64,000 bases of DNA from Trinickia caryophylli (GCF_034424545.1 NZ_CP139970.1:2232001-2296000); one strand, 5' to 3'. Counted from the first letter of the stretch, positions 1 to 9,398 are shown. A program made the numbers and translations. Notes: generated by a model not told the origin, from the sequence alone.

Positions 1-350
1 AGCGAGATCATCGGCGTCTTCGCCTGCGACACGATGTCGAGCATCGCCATCGAGTTGGGCGTGATCGTGGAGCCGACGATCACGTCGACATGATCTTCAT
101 CGATGAGCTTGTGCGTGTCCTGCACTGCTTTCGTGGAATCGGTTGCGTCGTCGAGCACGATGTACTCCACGCTCTTGCCGCCGATTTCCTTCGGCAGCAG
201 ATCGATGGTCTTTTTCTCGGGAATGCCGAGCGACGCCGCGGGACCCGTCAGCGAAAGCACCACACCGACCTTGACCTGCGCCTGTGCCGCGCTTGCGATA
301 CCGACCAATGCCGCGACGACCCCGCTCGCCACCCAATGCCTCATTGTCAT
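1..350 (-). CDS. ABC transporter substrate-binding protein, N-terminal part (runs off left edge)
   Basis: The first 116 codons of a periplasmic binding protein are visible and continue past base 1. The N-terminus is a signal peptide (MTMRHWVASG, hydrophobic core, then ASAAQAQ as a likely cleavage region). The mature start, VKVGVVLSLTGPAASLG, is the usual opening of Leu/Ile/Val-type (Peripla_BP_6) receptors, and DHVDVIVGSTITPNSMAM fits the first lobe. ATG codons at 350 and 344 both have a GGAG at workable spacing, so the start is uncertain by two codons. It lies downstream of livM on the same strand but behind a hairpin terminator, so it is probably transcribed separately. It is the second such receptor here; the ligand cannot be told from sequence. 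Confidence 0.85.
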   Translation of the reverse strand, partial: MTMRHWVASGVVAALVGIASAAQAQVKVGVVLSLTGPAASLGIPEKKTIDLLPKEIGGKSVEYIVLDDATDSTKAVQDTHKLIDEDHVDVIVGSTITPNSMAMLDIVSQAKTPMIS

Positions 351-853
351 CTCCAATCTCCAGACGCTTTGCGCAAGCGCACTTGCGGCCGGCCAGACAG
401 GCCGGCATTCGAAACGAATTGAATCGAAAAAAAGAATCGTATCGCGCCGCGATCGAATCGCGCTCGAATCATGCACCAATGATCGGATAAAAAAACGACA
501 GAGCCGGCGCGCAGTGGATTGCGCCTGCGCAAAGCAGGCAAGGAAGTACAGCGCGAATGCAGCCGCGCACATCACCGGTGCACGCAGCGCATGCGGCACG
601 GAACGACTGCACGGAAAACGTATGCGCGAAACGCACATGGGCACGCATGCGGAAAATTGGACGCGCAAATAAAAAGCGCTGTTGGATCCTATCCAACAGC
701 GCTTTCGTCCGGGCACTGAGTGCCTCGCTTGTCTCCTCGTTCTCCACCTGCAAATTCGGTGCATCAGAACTGGAACGAAGATTAAACGTCCGCGTCTGCT
801 GCGACAACCTAGCACTTTCCCTAGTGGTGCAAGCTCGCACGCAATTAGCGCAT
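351..853. other. Non-coding gap between livM and the left-edge binding protein
   Basis: About 500 bases with no gene I can support. It holds the hairpin at 671-705 and, to its left, a less GC-rich stretch with A-runs around 425-500 that should carry the promoter of the left-edge gene. The reading frames that cross it are antisense extensions from livM. Confidence 0.5.
671..705 (-). terminator. Intrinsic terminator of the liv operon
   Basis: A perfect 15-bp stem (673-687 paired with 691-705) with a 3-base loop. Read on the minus strand it ends in a run of T residues, as expected for a Rho-independent terminator about 150 bases after the livM stop codon. Confidence 0.8.
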
Positions 854-1825
854 CTACGCGCGCAATGTTCGCACGCGCGCGATGACCTCGCCGACGATGC
901 CTCGCCTGAATGCGAGCACACAGACGATGAAGATGAAGCCGACCACGATCGTCGTCGATTCGCCAAGCGTCGAGAACCAGTCGATGCCTGTGAGCGACGC
1001 GAGTGCCGTACCGATATCGCCGAGCCGGTCCTCGAGAATCACGATCAGCGCGGCGCCGAGCACGGGCCCGAAAAGCGTGCCCATGCCGCCCACGAGCGTC
1101 ATCAGCACGACGAGCCCCGACATCGTCCAATGCGCGTCGCTGAGCGTCTCGAACCCGAGCACGAGCACCTTCAACGCGCCGGCGAATCCCGCGAACCCGG
1201 CCGACAACACGAACGCGAGCAGCTTGAAGCGATCGGTGTCGTAACCGAGCGAGATCGCACGCGGCTCGTTCTCGCGCACGGCGGTCATCACTTGCCCGAA
1301 CGGCGAATGCACGATGCGCACGATGAGCAGGAACGCAAGCACGATCGCCACGAGCACGACGTAGTACAGCGTGATGTCGGGCGACAGATCGATCAAGCCG
1401 AACAGCCGGCCGCGAGCCACGCCCTGCAGGCCATCCTCGCCGTGCGTGAATGGCGCCTGCAGATAAATGAAGTAGACCATCTGCGCGAACGCCAGCGTGA
1501 CCATCGCGAAATAGATGCCCTGCCTGCGGATTGCGAACAGGCCGACGACGAGGCCGAGCAGCGTTGCGGCAGCCGTGCCCGCCAGCACGCCGACGAGCGG
1601 CGAAAAGCCGAGCGACTGAATCGCATAACCCGCCACGTAGCCGGCTGTCGCGAGAAACATCGCGTGTCCGAAGGAAAGCAGCCCCGTGTAGCCGATCAAG
1701 AGGTTGAATGCCGCGGCGAAGAGCGCGAAGCAGAGCACCTTCATGACGAAGACGGGGTAGACGCCCACCCACGGTGCGACGAGCAGGCCCGCGAAGAGCA
1801 AGCCGTAAAGCGCCTTCCTTTGCAT
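854..1825 (-). CDS. livM: Branched-chain amino acid-type ABC transporter permease (LivM family)
   Basis: A 323-residue inner-membrane permease, the usual LivM length. It begins MQRKALYGLLFAG and shows the family hallmarks LLIGYTGLLSFGHAMF (about residues 40-55) and VVLMTLVGGMGTLFGPVLGA near residue 255, with many hydrophobic segments between. The ATG overlaps the livH stop codon (TAATG), implying translational coupling. An upstream in-frame extension exists but belongs to livH DNA in another frame, so 1825 is the start. It should pair with LivH as the membrane channel, energised by the LivF and LivG ATPases. Confidence 0.93.
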   Translation of the reverse strand: MQRKALYGLLFAGLLVAPWVGVYPVFVMKVLCFALFAAAFNLLIGYTGLLSFGHAMFLATAGYVAGYAIQSLGFSPLVGVLAGTAAATLLGLVVGLFAIRRQGIYFAMVTLAFAQMVYFIYLQAPFTHGEDGLQGVARGRLFGLIDLSPDITLYYVVLVAIVLAFLLIVRIVHSPFGQVMTAVRENEPRAISLGYDTDRFKLLAFVLSAGFAGFAGALKVLVLGFETLSDAHWTMSGLVVLMTLVGGMGTLFGPVLGAALIVILEDRLGDIGTALASLTGIDWFSTLGESTTIVVGFIFIVCVLAFRRGIVGEVIARVRTLRA

Positions 1826-2709
1826 TACCGCTCCTTGCCGAAAAGGCCTGCCGGACGCACGAGCAGCACGAGCGCCATGATGACGAACACGACGGTGGCC
1901 GAGGCCTCCGGATAGAACACGCGCGTCAAACCTTCGATCACGCCGAGCCCGAGGCCCGTCAGAATCGAGCCCATGATCGAGCCCATTCCGCCGATCACGA
2001 CCACCGCGAACACCGTGATGATCATCGACTGGCCCATCAGCGGCGACACCTGGATGACGGGCGCCGCCAACACGCCCGCGAACGCGGCGAGCGCCACGCC
2101 GAAACCGTAGGTCAGCGTGATCATGAGCGGCACGTTGACGCCGAAGGCTTCGACGATCTTCGGGTTTTCGGTGCCCGCGCGCAGATAGGCGCCGATGCGC
2201 GTCTTCTCGATGACGAACCAGGTCGCGAAGCAGACGACGAGCGATGCGACGACGACCCACGCGCGGTAATTCGGCAGATACATGAAGCCGAGATTCGTTG
2301 CGCCCGCAAGCAGATCGGGCACATCGTAGGGCTGGCCCGATACGCCGTAGATCGACCGAAACACGCCTTCGATCACGAGCGTGAGCCCGAACGTCAGCAA
2401 CAGGCCATAGAGATGATCGAGCCGGTAGAGCCAGCGCAGCATCGAGCGCTCGATGACGATGCCGAACGCACCCACTGCGAGCGGTGCCAGTACGAGCATC
2501 GCCCAGTACGGCAGACCGAGGTAGTTGAGCCCGATCCAGGCGAGCATCGCCCCGAGCATAAACAACGCGCCGTGCGCGAAGTTGATCACGTTGAGCATGC
2601 CGAAGATCACGGCCAGCCCGAGGCTCAGGATCGCGTAGAACGACCCGTTGACGAGCCCGAGCAGGAGCTGGCTCAGCATCGCCGGCAACGGAATGCCAAA
2701 GATTTCCAT
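1825..2709 (-). CDS. livH: Branched-chain amino acid-type ABC transporter permease (LivH family)
   Basis: A 294-residue permease starting MEIFGIPLPAMLSQ with an AGG six bases upstream. The reading frame is open a further 35 codons, but those residues are Arg-rich and unlike the family, so the internal ATG was chosen. Motifs LGLAVIFGMLNVINFAHGA near the N-terminus and VVIGGMGSIMGSILTGLGLG near residue 225 are diagnostic of LivH. It follows the binding-protein gene after 123 bases and overlaps livM by one base. It forms the other half of the translocation channel. Confidence 0.93.
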   Translation of the reverse strand: MEIFGIPLPAMLSQLLLGLVNGSFYAILSLGLAVIFGMLNVINFAHGALFMLGAMLAWIGLNYLGLPYWAMLVLAPLAVGAFGIVIERSMLRWLYRLDHLYGLLLTFGLTLVIEGVFRSIYGVSGQPYDVPDLLAGATNLGFMYLPNYRAWVVVASLVVCFATWFVIEKTRIGAYLRAGTENPKIVEAFGVNVPLMITLTYGFGVALAAFAGVLAAPVIQVSPLMGQSMIITVFAVVVIGGMGSIMGSILTGLGLGVIEGLTRVFYPEASATVVFVIMALVLLVRPAGLFGKER

Positions 2710-2832
2710 TGAACCTGCCGTCAAGTTTGTGGGCCGGCGCCCGCGCAAAAACACGAGCGCCGGGTCCCATGCGAAGCGGGACCCGCAGGCGCGCCCTGCG
2801 CGAAAACCACTCACGCAAAGGTACGCATCACG

Positions 2833-4053
2833 TCACTTCCAGAGCGCGCAGCGCGTTTCCGCCTTGGTCGTGAAAGCCTGGTCGCCGGAAATCGTCGAAA
2901 TGAGCTTGTAGTAATCCCAAGGCTTCTTGGATTCGCCGGGCGCCTTCACCTGATACAGATACATATCGTGGATCAGACTGCCGTCTTCCCGCAGCGTCCC
3001 CTTCGCGTAGAAGTCGTTGACGCCCTGCTTGCGGATCTGCGCCATGACCTTGTCCGCATCGGTCGAGCCCACCGCCTTCACCGCGTTCAGATACGTCATC
3101 GCCGACGAGTAATCCGCCGCCTGCAGGCTCGACGGCATCTTGCCCATCTTCGCGAAGTAGCGTTGCGCCCACTTGCGCGAGGCATCGCTCTGATCCCAGT
3201 ACCAGCTGTCGGTCAGCAAGAGCCCTTGTGCCGTCGGCAGGCCCACGCTGTGCACGTCGTCGATGAACATCAGCAGTGCGGCGATCTTCATCGATTTCGT
3301 GATGCCGAACTCCTTCGCGGCCTTGATCGAGTTGACCGTATCGCCGCCCGCGTTCGCGAGGCCGAGGATCTGTGCTTTCGACGATTGGGCCTGCAGCAGG
3401 AACGACGAGAAATCGGACGCGGAAAGCGGGTGGCGCGCTTGTCCAAGCACCGTTCCGCCCGCCTTCCCGACCACATCCGAGGTGTTCTTCTCGAGCGATT
3501 TGCCGAATGCGTAATCGGCCGTCAAGAAGTACCAGGTCTTGCCGCCGTTCTTGACGACGGCCGAGCCGGTGCCCTTCGCGAGTGCCGTCGTATCGTAGGC
3601 ATAGTGGATGGTATAGGGCGTGCACTGTTCGTTCGTCAGCGCATCGGTACCCGCACCGATCGAGATGAACACGCGCTTTTTGTCCTTCGCCACACCGTTC
3701 ATCGAGAGCGCCGTCGCGGAGTTGGTCCCGCCGATCAGCAGATCGAGACCTTGCGTATCGATCCACTGGCGAGCCGTGGAAGCCGCGATGTCGGCCTTGT
3801 TCTGATGGTCCGCCGAGAGCACCTTGATCGGCTTGCCGTTCACCTTGCCGCCGAAATCTTCGACCGCCATTTGAATGGCTGTCAGGCCGCCCTTGCCGTC
3901 GATGTCCGCATACAGGCCCGACATGTCCGTAATGAAGCCGATGGTGACCGCATTTTCATCGGCCGCCGCGTGCTGCGCCGGCAGCGCCGCGGCAAAAGCC
4001 GCTCCGGCCAGAGCGGCGAGGCGCACCATGCGTGGGAGCAATTTCGCTTTCAT
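2833..4053 (-). CDS. ABC transporter substrate-binding protein (Leu/Ile/Val-type receptor)
   Basis: A 406-residue secreted receptor with a strong ribosome-binding site (AAGGAGAT, five bases from ATG). Residues 1-31 form a signal peptide ending AQHAAADEN. The mature chain starts AVTIGFITDMSGLYADIDG and contains LLIGGTNSATALSMNGVA, typical of the Peripla_BP_6 fold used for branched-chain amino acids, amides, aromatic acids and urea. It sits between the ATPase genes and the permease genes, so it is the cognate receptor of this transporter. Substrate is unknown: the length and the KGKRV-like middle fit receptors for aromatic or branched organic acids as well as amino acids. Confidence 0.92.
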   Translation of the reverse strand: MKAKLLPRMVRLAALAGAAFAAALPAQHAAADENAVTIGFITDMSGLYADIDGKGGLTAIQMAVEDFGGKVNGKPIKVLSADHQNKADIAASTARQWIDTQGLDLLIGGTNSATALSMNGVAKDKKRVFISIGAGTDALTNEQCTPYTIHYAYDTTALAKGTGSAVVKNGGKTWYFLTADYAFGKSLEKNTSDVVGKAGGTVLGQARHPLSASDFSSFLLQAQSSKAQILGLANAGGDTVNSIKAAKEFGITKSMKIAALLMFIDDVHSVGLPTAQGLLLTDSWYWDQSDASRKWAQRYFAKMGKMPSSLQAADYSSAMTYLNAVKAVGSTDADKVMAQIRKQGVNDFYAKGTLREDGSLIHDMYLYQVKAPGESKKPWDYYKLISTISGDQAFTTKAETRCALWK

Positions 4054-4141
4054 TGGTATCTCCTTGTTGGCATTATGGTTGTGCGTGCAACTAATTTGCG
4101 AAACCGGCGCGTGCCGGCGCCGCATGACACGTCGTGTCCGC

Positions 4142-4909
4142 TCAAACGCCGAGCAGATCGTGCAGGACGGGCATTTTGCTTTCGAGCTCGGCGGCAACGA
4201 AACGCTCGACGATCCGGCCGTGCTCCATCACGTAAAAACGGTCGGCGAGCGGCGCCGCGAAACGGAAGTTCTGTTCCACCATGACGATCGTATAGCCGCG
4301 CGCCTTCAATGCGAGGATCATGCGCGCGAGCGTCTGCACGATCACGGGCGCGAGCCCTTCGGAAATCTCGTCGAGCAGCAGGAGATTCGCCCCTGTGCGC
4401 AGGATCCGCGCAACGGCGAGCATCTGCTGTTCGCCGCCCGACAGGCGCGTGCCCTGGCTCATGCGGCGTTCCTTCAAATTCGGAAACATCGCATAGATCT
4501 CGTCCAGCGACATCGCGTCGGACGACGCGCCCACCATCGGCGGCAGCAGCAGGTTCTCCTCGCACGAGAGGCTCGAGAAGATGCCGCGCTCCTCGGGGCA
4601 GTAGCCTACGCCGCAATGCGCGATCCTGTGCGTGGGCATGCCGATCGTCTCGCGATCGCCGATGCGCACGGAACCGGTTCGGCGGCTCGTGAGCCCCATG
4701 ATGGCGCGCAGCGTCGTGGTGCGCCCGGCGCCGTTGCGGCCGAGCAGCGTGACGACCTCGCCGCGGTTCACGGTGAGATCGACGCCATGGAGAATATGAG
4801 ACTCGCCATACCAGGCCTGCAGGCCGGCAATCGAGAGCGCCGGCACGCCTTGCGGTCGTTCCGCCACGGCCACGCCCTCCTCGATGTTGTCGCGCTCGGT
4901 GTGGCTCAT
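4142..4909 (-). CDS. livF: ABC transporter ATP-binding protein (LivF family) with a variant Walker A
   Basis: A 255-residue cytoplasmic ATPase. The order of motifs is normal: Walker A region LLGRNGAGRTTTL (about residues 55-67), signature LSGGEQQML, Walker B LLLLDEISEGLAP and the switch His in MVEQN. The invariant Walker A lysine is replaced by arginine (codon CGC), and Walker B reads DEIS rather than the usual DEP. The start overlaps the livG stop by four bases (ATGA), so both ATPases are made together. Lysine-to-arginine changes usually impair hydrolysis in ABC proteins, so the partner LivG, whose Walker A is intact, may do most of the catalysis. The frame is otherwise clean and does not look like a pseudogene. 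Confidence 0.92.
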   Translation of the reverse strand: MSHTERDNIEEGVAVAERPQGVPALSIAGLQAWYGESHILHGVDLTVNRGEVVTLLGRNGAGRTTTLRAIMGLTSRRTGSVRIGDRETIGMPTHRIAHCGVGYCPEERGIFSSLSCEENLLLPPMVGASSDAMSLDEIYAMFPNLKERRMSQGTRLSGGEQQMLAVARILRTGANLLLLDEISEGLAPVIVQTLARMILALKARGYTIVMVEQNFRFAAPLADRFYVMEHGRIVERFVAAELESKMPVLHDLLGV

Positions 4910-5685
4910 CCGTGTGCCCCCGTCAGGGTCGCATCGGCACTGCCCATATAGGCCTGCATCACGAGCGGGTTCTTCGATACCTCTGCGTAGCTGCCTTCGG
5001 CGAGCACCTCGCCGCGCTGCAAGACGGTGATCGTGTCGGAGATGCCGGCAATCACGTTCATGTTGTGCTCGACCATCAGAATCGTGCGGCCCGCCGAGAC
5101 CTTCTTGATCAGTGCCGTCACGCGATCGACATCTTCATGGCCCATGCCCTGCGTCGGTTCGTCGAGCAGCATCAGTTCGGGCTCCATGGCCAGCGTAGTC
5201 GCGATCTCGAGCGCACGCTTGCGGCCATACGAGAGTTCGACCGTGGGCGTGTCGGCAAAGTCGGTCAGGCCCACCTGTGCGAGCAGTTCGCGGGCCCGTT
5301 CGTCGAGCTGCCGCAGCGTGCGCTCGGAGCGCCAGAAATGATAAGCCGTGCCGAGCGTACGCTGCAGACCCACGCGAACGTTCTGCAAAACGGTCAAATG
5401 CGGAAAGACCGCCGAAATCTGGAACGAGCGGATAACGCCGCGCCGCGCGATCTGCGCCGGCCGCTCGCGCGTGATGTCGACGTTGTTGAATACGATCTGC
5501 CCCGCGCTCGGCTCGAGAAACTTCGTAAGCAGGTTGAAGCAGGTCGTCTTGCCCGCGCCGTTGGGGCCGATCAACGCATGGATGGAGCCGCGGCGCACAC
5601 GCAGATTCACGCCGCTCACGGCGGTGAATCCTTTGAATTGCCTGGTCAGCCCGCGCGTTTCGAGAATCGTGTCGCCAAGAATCAT
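4906..5685 (-). CDS. livG: ABC transporter ATP-binding protein (LivG family)
   Basis: A 259-residue ATPase with an intact Walker A (GPNGAGKTTCFNLLT, about residues 40-54), a LivG-type signature LSYGRKRALEIA, Walker B LMLLDEPTQGM and switch His in MVEHNMNVI. It is the first gene of the liv set and overlaps livF by four bases. Together with LivF it would energise the LivH/LivM channel. The promoter is expected in the 284 bases between this start and the upstream oxidoreductase gene, where I could not identify a convincing -35/-10 pair. Confidence 0.93.
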   Translation of the reverse strand: MILGDTILETRGLTRQFKGFTAVSGVNLRVRRGSIHALIGPNGAGKTTCFNLLTKFLEPSAGQIVFNNVDITRERPAQIARRGVIRSFQISAVFPHLTVLQNVRVGLQRTLGTAYHFWRSERTLRQLDERARELLAQVGLTDFADTPTVELSYGRKRALEIATTLAMEPELMLLDEPTQGMGHEDVDRVTALIKKVSAGRTILMVEHNMNVIAGISDTITVLQRGEVLAEGSYAEVSKNPLVMQAYMGSADATLTGAHG

Positions 5686-5969
5686 GTCCCCTTCCGTGCG
5701 AAGTCAGGCGAAGCACTGCTGATTTACGCATGCGCCGCGTCGGCGCATCGCTCAGGAGGGGCTCGATGTCGTCACAACCCCGTCTTTTGGCATGGTGCAT
5801 CATCGCGGGGAGGTCGGCCCCGCACCATGCGGCACCGCGCATTGTCTCGCCAATGATGCAGCGCATTCATTGGGATTTGCACTTAGGTTTGTTTACGTAA
5901 TGGGGGCGCGTGCGACACCCGTCCGGAGCGTGTTGCGGCAGGTCCGCCGCAGCGCGAAGACGGGCATCG

Positions 5970-7664
5970 TCATACTGTGGGCACGGCGGCGATATCGGCG
6001 AGTGCGGGCGCCAAGTCGCCTCGCGCAAGTGCGCGGCGGTCGGCCCGGATCATGTCGCTTGCACGCTCGGCGATCATCAGCGTGGGCGAATTCGTGTTGC
6101 CCGAGGTGATCGTCGGCATGACGGATGCATCCACCACACGCAGCCCCGCCACGCCCAGCACGCGCAACCGCGAATCGACGACGGCGCCAGGATCGTCCGG
6201 CGTGCCCATGCGGCACGTACCGACAGGATGAAAGATGGTCGTGCCGACATCTCCGGCCGCCTTGATGAGTTCTTCCTCGGTCTGGAACTCGGGCCCCGGG
6301 AGAATTTCCTGCGGCGCATAGCAGGCAAGCGCCGACGACGCCACGATCCGCCGCGTGAGCCGCAACGCATTGGCGGCCACACGCCGGTCGTATTCGGTCG
6401 ACAGGTAATTCGGCGCAATGCGCGGAGGCACCTTCGGGTCGGACGATTCGACGTGGATGCTGCCGCGCGAGGTCGGCCGCAACTGGCATGCCGACGCCGT
6501 AAACGCATTGAAGCGATGCAGCGGCTCGCCGAAACGATCGAGCGAGAGCGGCTGGACGTGATACTCGATGTCGGGGCGCGTGATCGATGCGTCGTCGGAC
6601 GCGGACTTCGCGAACGCGCCCAGCTGCGAGGGCGACATCGACATCGGGCCGCTACGCGAAAACGCATATTGCGCGGCGATCCAGAGCTTGCCCCACCAGT
6701 GCGCCGAAAGCGTGTTGAGCGTGCGTACGCCGTTGACCCGATAGGCCATGCGCAGCTGAAGGTGATCCTGCAGATTCTCGCCCACGCCGCGCAAGTCGTG
6801 CCTCACGTCGATGCCGAGCCGCTGCAGCCGCGCGCCGTTGCCGATGCCCGATAGCTCGAGCAATTGCGGCGAGTTCACAGCCCCGGAGGCAACGAGCACC
6901 TCCACGCGCGCGCGCGCGACGAACGCGCGACCATCGCGCCGGTATGCAATGCCGGTGCAGCGCCGGCCCTCGAAGGTCAGCCGCTCGACGAGCGCATCGG
7001 TGACGATGGTCAGGTTCGGCCGCGCGAGCGCCGGCCGCAGGAATGCTTTCGACGCATTCCAGCGCACCCCGCGTTTCTGGTTGACTTCGAAGTAACCTAC
7101 GCCGCCGTTGTCACCGCGATTGAAATCGTCGGTGGCGGGGATGCCTGCCTCCTGCGCGGCCGCGTGAAACGCCTCGAGCACCTTCCACTTGAGGCGCTGA
7201 CGTTCGACGCGCCAGGGTCCGCCGGACCCGTGCCATTCGCTCGTGCCGCCATGATGATCCTCGCTGCGCTTGAAAACAGGCAGTACGGCATCCCACGACC
7301 AGCCCGGATCGCCCGTTACGCGCGCCCATTCGTCGTAGTCCTCGCGCTGCCCGCGCATGTAGATCATGCCGTTGATCGACGAGCAGCCGCCGAGCACGCG
7401 CCCGCGCGGATAGGACAACGCACGGCCGTTGAGCCCCTGCTCCGAAGCGGTGCGATACAGCCAGTCGGTGCGCGGGTTGCCGATGCAGTACAGATAGCCG
7501 ACCGGCACGTGAATCCAGTGATAGTCGTCTTTTCCGCCCGCTTCGACGAGCAGAACGCTCACGTCGCGATCCTCGCTGAGACGGCTCGCGAGCACGCACC
7601 CGGCCGTGCCCGCCCCGACGATCACGTAATCGAACTTGCCGGCCTCGATCGCTGCATCGCTCAT
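5970..7664 (-). CDS. GMC-family FAD-dependent oxidoreductase (choline/alcohol dehydrogenase type)
   Basis: A 564-residue flavoprotein. Residues 8-30 hold the FAD-binding fold (FDYVIVGAGTAGCVLASRL), followed by the GMC signature 1 region PRGRVLGGCSSINGM and signature 2 GAVNSPQLLELSGIG. The C-terminus has FHPVGTCRMG and GNTNSPTLM, which supply the catalytic His and Asn. The start at 7664 has GAGGAG ten bases upstream; an ATG 45 bases further out lacks this. It lies 81 bases after mmsA on the same strand, so the two are probably one operon, in which it would oxidise an alcohol or hydroxy-acid feeding the aldehyde dehydrogenase. Exact substrate is unknown; no choline-specific feature was recognised. 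Confidence 0.9.
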   Translation of the reverse strand: MSDAAIEAGKFDYVIVGAGTAGCVLASRLSEDRDVSVLLVEAGGKDDYHWIHVPVGYLYCIGNPRTDWLYRTASEQGLNGRALSYPRGRVLGGCSSINGMIYMRGQREDYDEWARVTGDPGWSWDAVLPVFKRSEDHHGGTSEWHGSGGPWRVERQRLKWKVLEAFHAAAQEAGIPATDDFNRGDNGGVGYFEVNQKRGVRWNASKAFLRPALARPNLTIVTDALVERLTFEGRRCTGIAYRRDGRAFVARARVEVLVASGAVNSPQLLELSGIGNGARLQRLGIDVRHDLRGVGENLQDHLQLRMAYRVNGVRTLNTLSAHWWGKLWIAAQYAFSRSGPMSMSPSQLGAFAKSASDDASITRPDIEYHVQPLSLDRFGEPLHRFNAFTASACQLRPTSRGSIHVESSDPKVPPRIAPNYLSTEYDRRVAANALRLTRRIVASSALACYAPQEILPGPEFQTEEELIKAAGDVGTTIFHPVGTCRMGTPDDPGAVVDSRLRVLGVAGLRVVDASVMPTITSGNTNSPTLMIAERASDMIRADRRALARGDLAPALADIAAVPTV

Positions 7665-7745
7665 GACGCGTGTCTCCTCATTCCCGCACGCCGACGGGCG
7701 CGCCGCCAACTGCTGCCTCTTTGCTGGCTGTTGCTACATTCGGCG

Positions 7746-9266
7746 CTATTTCGCCACCGGCATCGTGAACTCCGCACCTTTGGCGATGCTGTCGGGCCAA
7801 CGCTGCATGATGCTCTTGTAGCGCGTGTAAAAGCGCACCCCCTCTTCGCCGTAGGCATGGTGGTCGCCGAAAAGCGACTTTTTCCAGCCACCGAACGAGT
7901 GCCAGGCCATCGGCACCGGAATAGGCACGTTGATTCCGACCATGCCCACCTGAATCTGCCGGGAAAAGGCGCGCGCCACACCGCCATCGGTCGTGTAGCA
8001 CGACACGCCGTTCGCGAACTCGTGCGCATTGATCAGTTCGACCGCACTCGCGAAATCGGGTACGCGTACAACCGCGAGCACCGGGCCGAAAATCTCTTCG
8101 CGGTAGATGCGCATATCGGTCTTCACGTGATCGAAGAGCGTGCCGCCGAGGAAGAATCCGCCGTCATGACCGGGTACTTTCAATCCGCGCCCGTCGACGA
8201 CGAGCGTCGCGCCCTCGGCCACGCCCGCCTCGATATAGGAAGCGACCTTTTCGCGATGTGCCGCTGTCACGAGCGGCCCCATTTCGGCGTCGGATTCCAT
8301 ACCGTTCCTGATCTTGAGCGCCTTCACGCGCGGCACGAGCCGCTCGACGAGCTCGTCGGCGACATGCCCGACCGCCACCGCCACCGAGATCGCCATGCAG
8401 CGCTCGCCGGCCGACCCGTAAGCGGCGCCGATCAGCGCATCGACGGCCTGGTCGAGGTCGGCATCGGGCATGACGACGAGGTGGTTCTTCGCCCCGCCGA
8501 GCGCCTGCACGCGCTTGCCGCGCTTCGCGCTTTCGCTGTGGATGTACTCGGCGATCGGCGTGGAGCCGACGAACGACAGCGCAGCCACGTCGCGATGCTC
8601 GATCAGCGCATCGACGGCTTGCTTATCCCCGTGCACGACGTTGAACACGCCGTCGGGCAGCCCGGCTTCCTTGAGCAGTTCGGCGAGCCGCACGGAGGCC
8701 GAGGGATCGCGCTCGGACGGCTTCAGCACGAACGTATTGCCGCAGGCAATCGCGATCGGAAACATCCAGCACGGCACCATCATCGGAAAGTTGAACGGCG
8801 TGATGCCGGCCACCACGCCGAGCGGCTGCCGCAGGTTCCAGTTGTCGATGCCGCCGCCGATCTGATCGGTGAAGTCGCTCTTGAGCAGATTCGGAATGCC
8901 GCAGGCGAATTCGACCACTTCGATGCCGCGCATGACCTCGCCCTTCGCATCCGAGAACACCTTGCCGTGCTCGCGCGTGATGAGCTCGGCAAGCTCGGCA
9001 TGGTGCTCGTCGAGCAGTTGCTTGAAGCGGAACATGACGCGGGCGCGCTTGAGCGGAGCCGTTTCCGCCCACGCCGGGAACGCAGCCTTCGCAGCCGCCA
9101 CGGCCGCACCGACCTCGGCCTCGCTTGCGAGCGGCACGCGCGCGGCCACGGTGCCGAGCGCGGGATTGAAGACCTCGCCGAACCGTCCGCTCGTACCGCT
9201 CGCGCGCTCGCCGCCGATGAAATGGGTCAGCTCGCGCACGCGCGCGCCTTGATCTGCTTCGCTCAT
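7746..9266 (-). CDS. mmsA: Methylmalonate-semialdehyde dehydrogenase (CoA-acylating)
   Basis: A 506-residue aldehyde dehydrogenase whose sequence is of the MmsA type: [15 protein letters not shown] at the N-terminus, [17 protein letters not shown], the active-site block [12 protein letters not shown] with catalytic Cys at about residue 290, and the [19 protein letters not shown] ending. It converts methylmalonate or malonate semialdehyde to propionyl- or acetyl-CoA in valine, beta-alanine, pyrimidine or inositol breakdown. The chosen start has GAGGAC at good spacing; 31 upstream codons are Arg-rich and were rejected. It is divergent from a LysR regulator, which probably controls it and the downstream GMC oxidoreductase. 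I see no 3-hydroxyisobutyrate dehydrogenase (mmsB) beside it, so the GMC enzyme may supply the aldehyde. Confidence 0.93.
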   Translation of the reverse strand: MSEADQGARVRELTHFIGGERASGTSGRFGEVFNPALGTVAARVPLASEAEVGAAVAAAKAAFPAWAETAPLKRARVMFRFKQLLDEHHAELAELITREHGKVFSDAKGEVMRGIEVVEFACGIPNLLKSDFTDQIGGGIDNWNLRQPLGVVAGITPFNFPMMVPCWMFPIAIACGNTFVLKPSERDPSASVRLAELLKEAGLPDGVFNVVHGDKQAVDALIEHRDVAALSFVGSTPIAEYIHSESAKRGKRVQALGGAKNHLVVMPDADLDQAVDALIGAAYGSAGERCMAISVAVAVGHVADELVERLVPRVKALKIRNGMESDAEMGPLVTAAHREKVASYIEAGVAEGATLVVDGRGLKVPGHDGGFFLGGTLFDHVKTDMRIYREEIFGPVLAVVRVPDFASAVELINAHEFANGVSCYTTDGGVARAFSRQIQVGMVGINVPIPVPMAWHSFGGWKKSLFGDHHAYGEEGVRFYTRYKSIMQRWPDSIAKGAEFTMPVAK

Positions 9267-9377
9267 GAATGTCCTCGCTGGGTGATGGAATGCGCCGGCC
9301 CTGGCCGCATGGCGCCTGATCGAATCGAAGCGTACGCGCCGATGCGGTACTCGATCCAATGAGTTCTTCTCAACAGC

Positions 9378-9398
9378 GATATAAGCCGCGCTAATATC
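9378..9398. promoter_or_regulatory. LysR-type operator (T-N11-A box) between mmsA and the regulator
   Basis: GATAT and ATATC are separated by exactly 11 bases, a perfect inverted repeat of the classic LysR-type T-N11-A form. It lies 40 bases before the regulator start and about 110 bases before mmsA, where such regulators bind to repress themselves and activate the divergent gene. Confidence 0.6.

Noticed and set aside
557..1915. 452-codon plus-strand open frame
   Set aside because: Antisense to livM; the translation is Arg/His/Glu-rich with no motif, a common artefact in high-GC DNA.
854..2818. Apparent 654-codon LivH-LivM fusion
   Set aside because: The first half is in a different frame from livH and has no permease sequence; livH and livM are separate genes overlapping by one base.
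5686..5969. Possible operator in the gap before livG
   Set aside because: Some dyads such as GGTGC/GCACC occur, but none is long or symmetric enough to separate from GC-rich background.
6864..9362. 832-codon plus-strand open frame
   Set aside because: Lies antisense to the GMC oxidoreductase and mmsA, both of which have clear family motifs; composition is typical of an antisense shadow.
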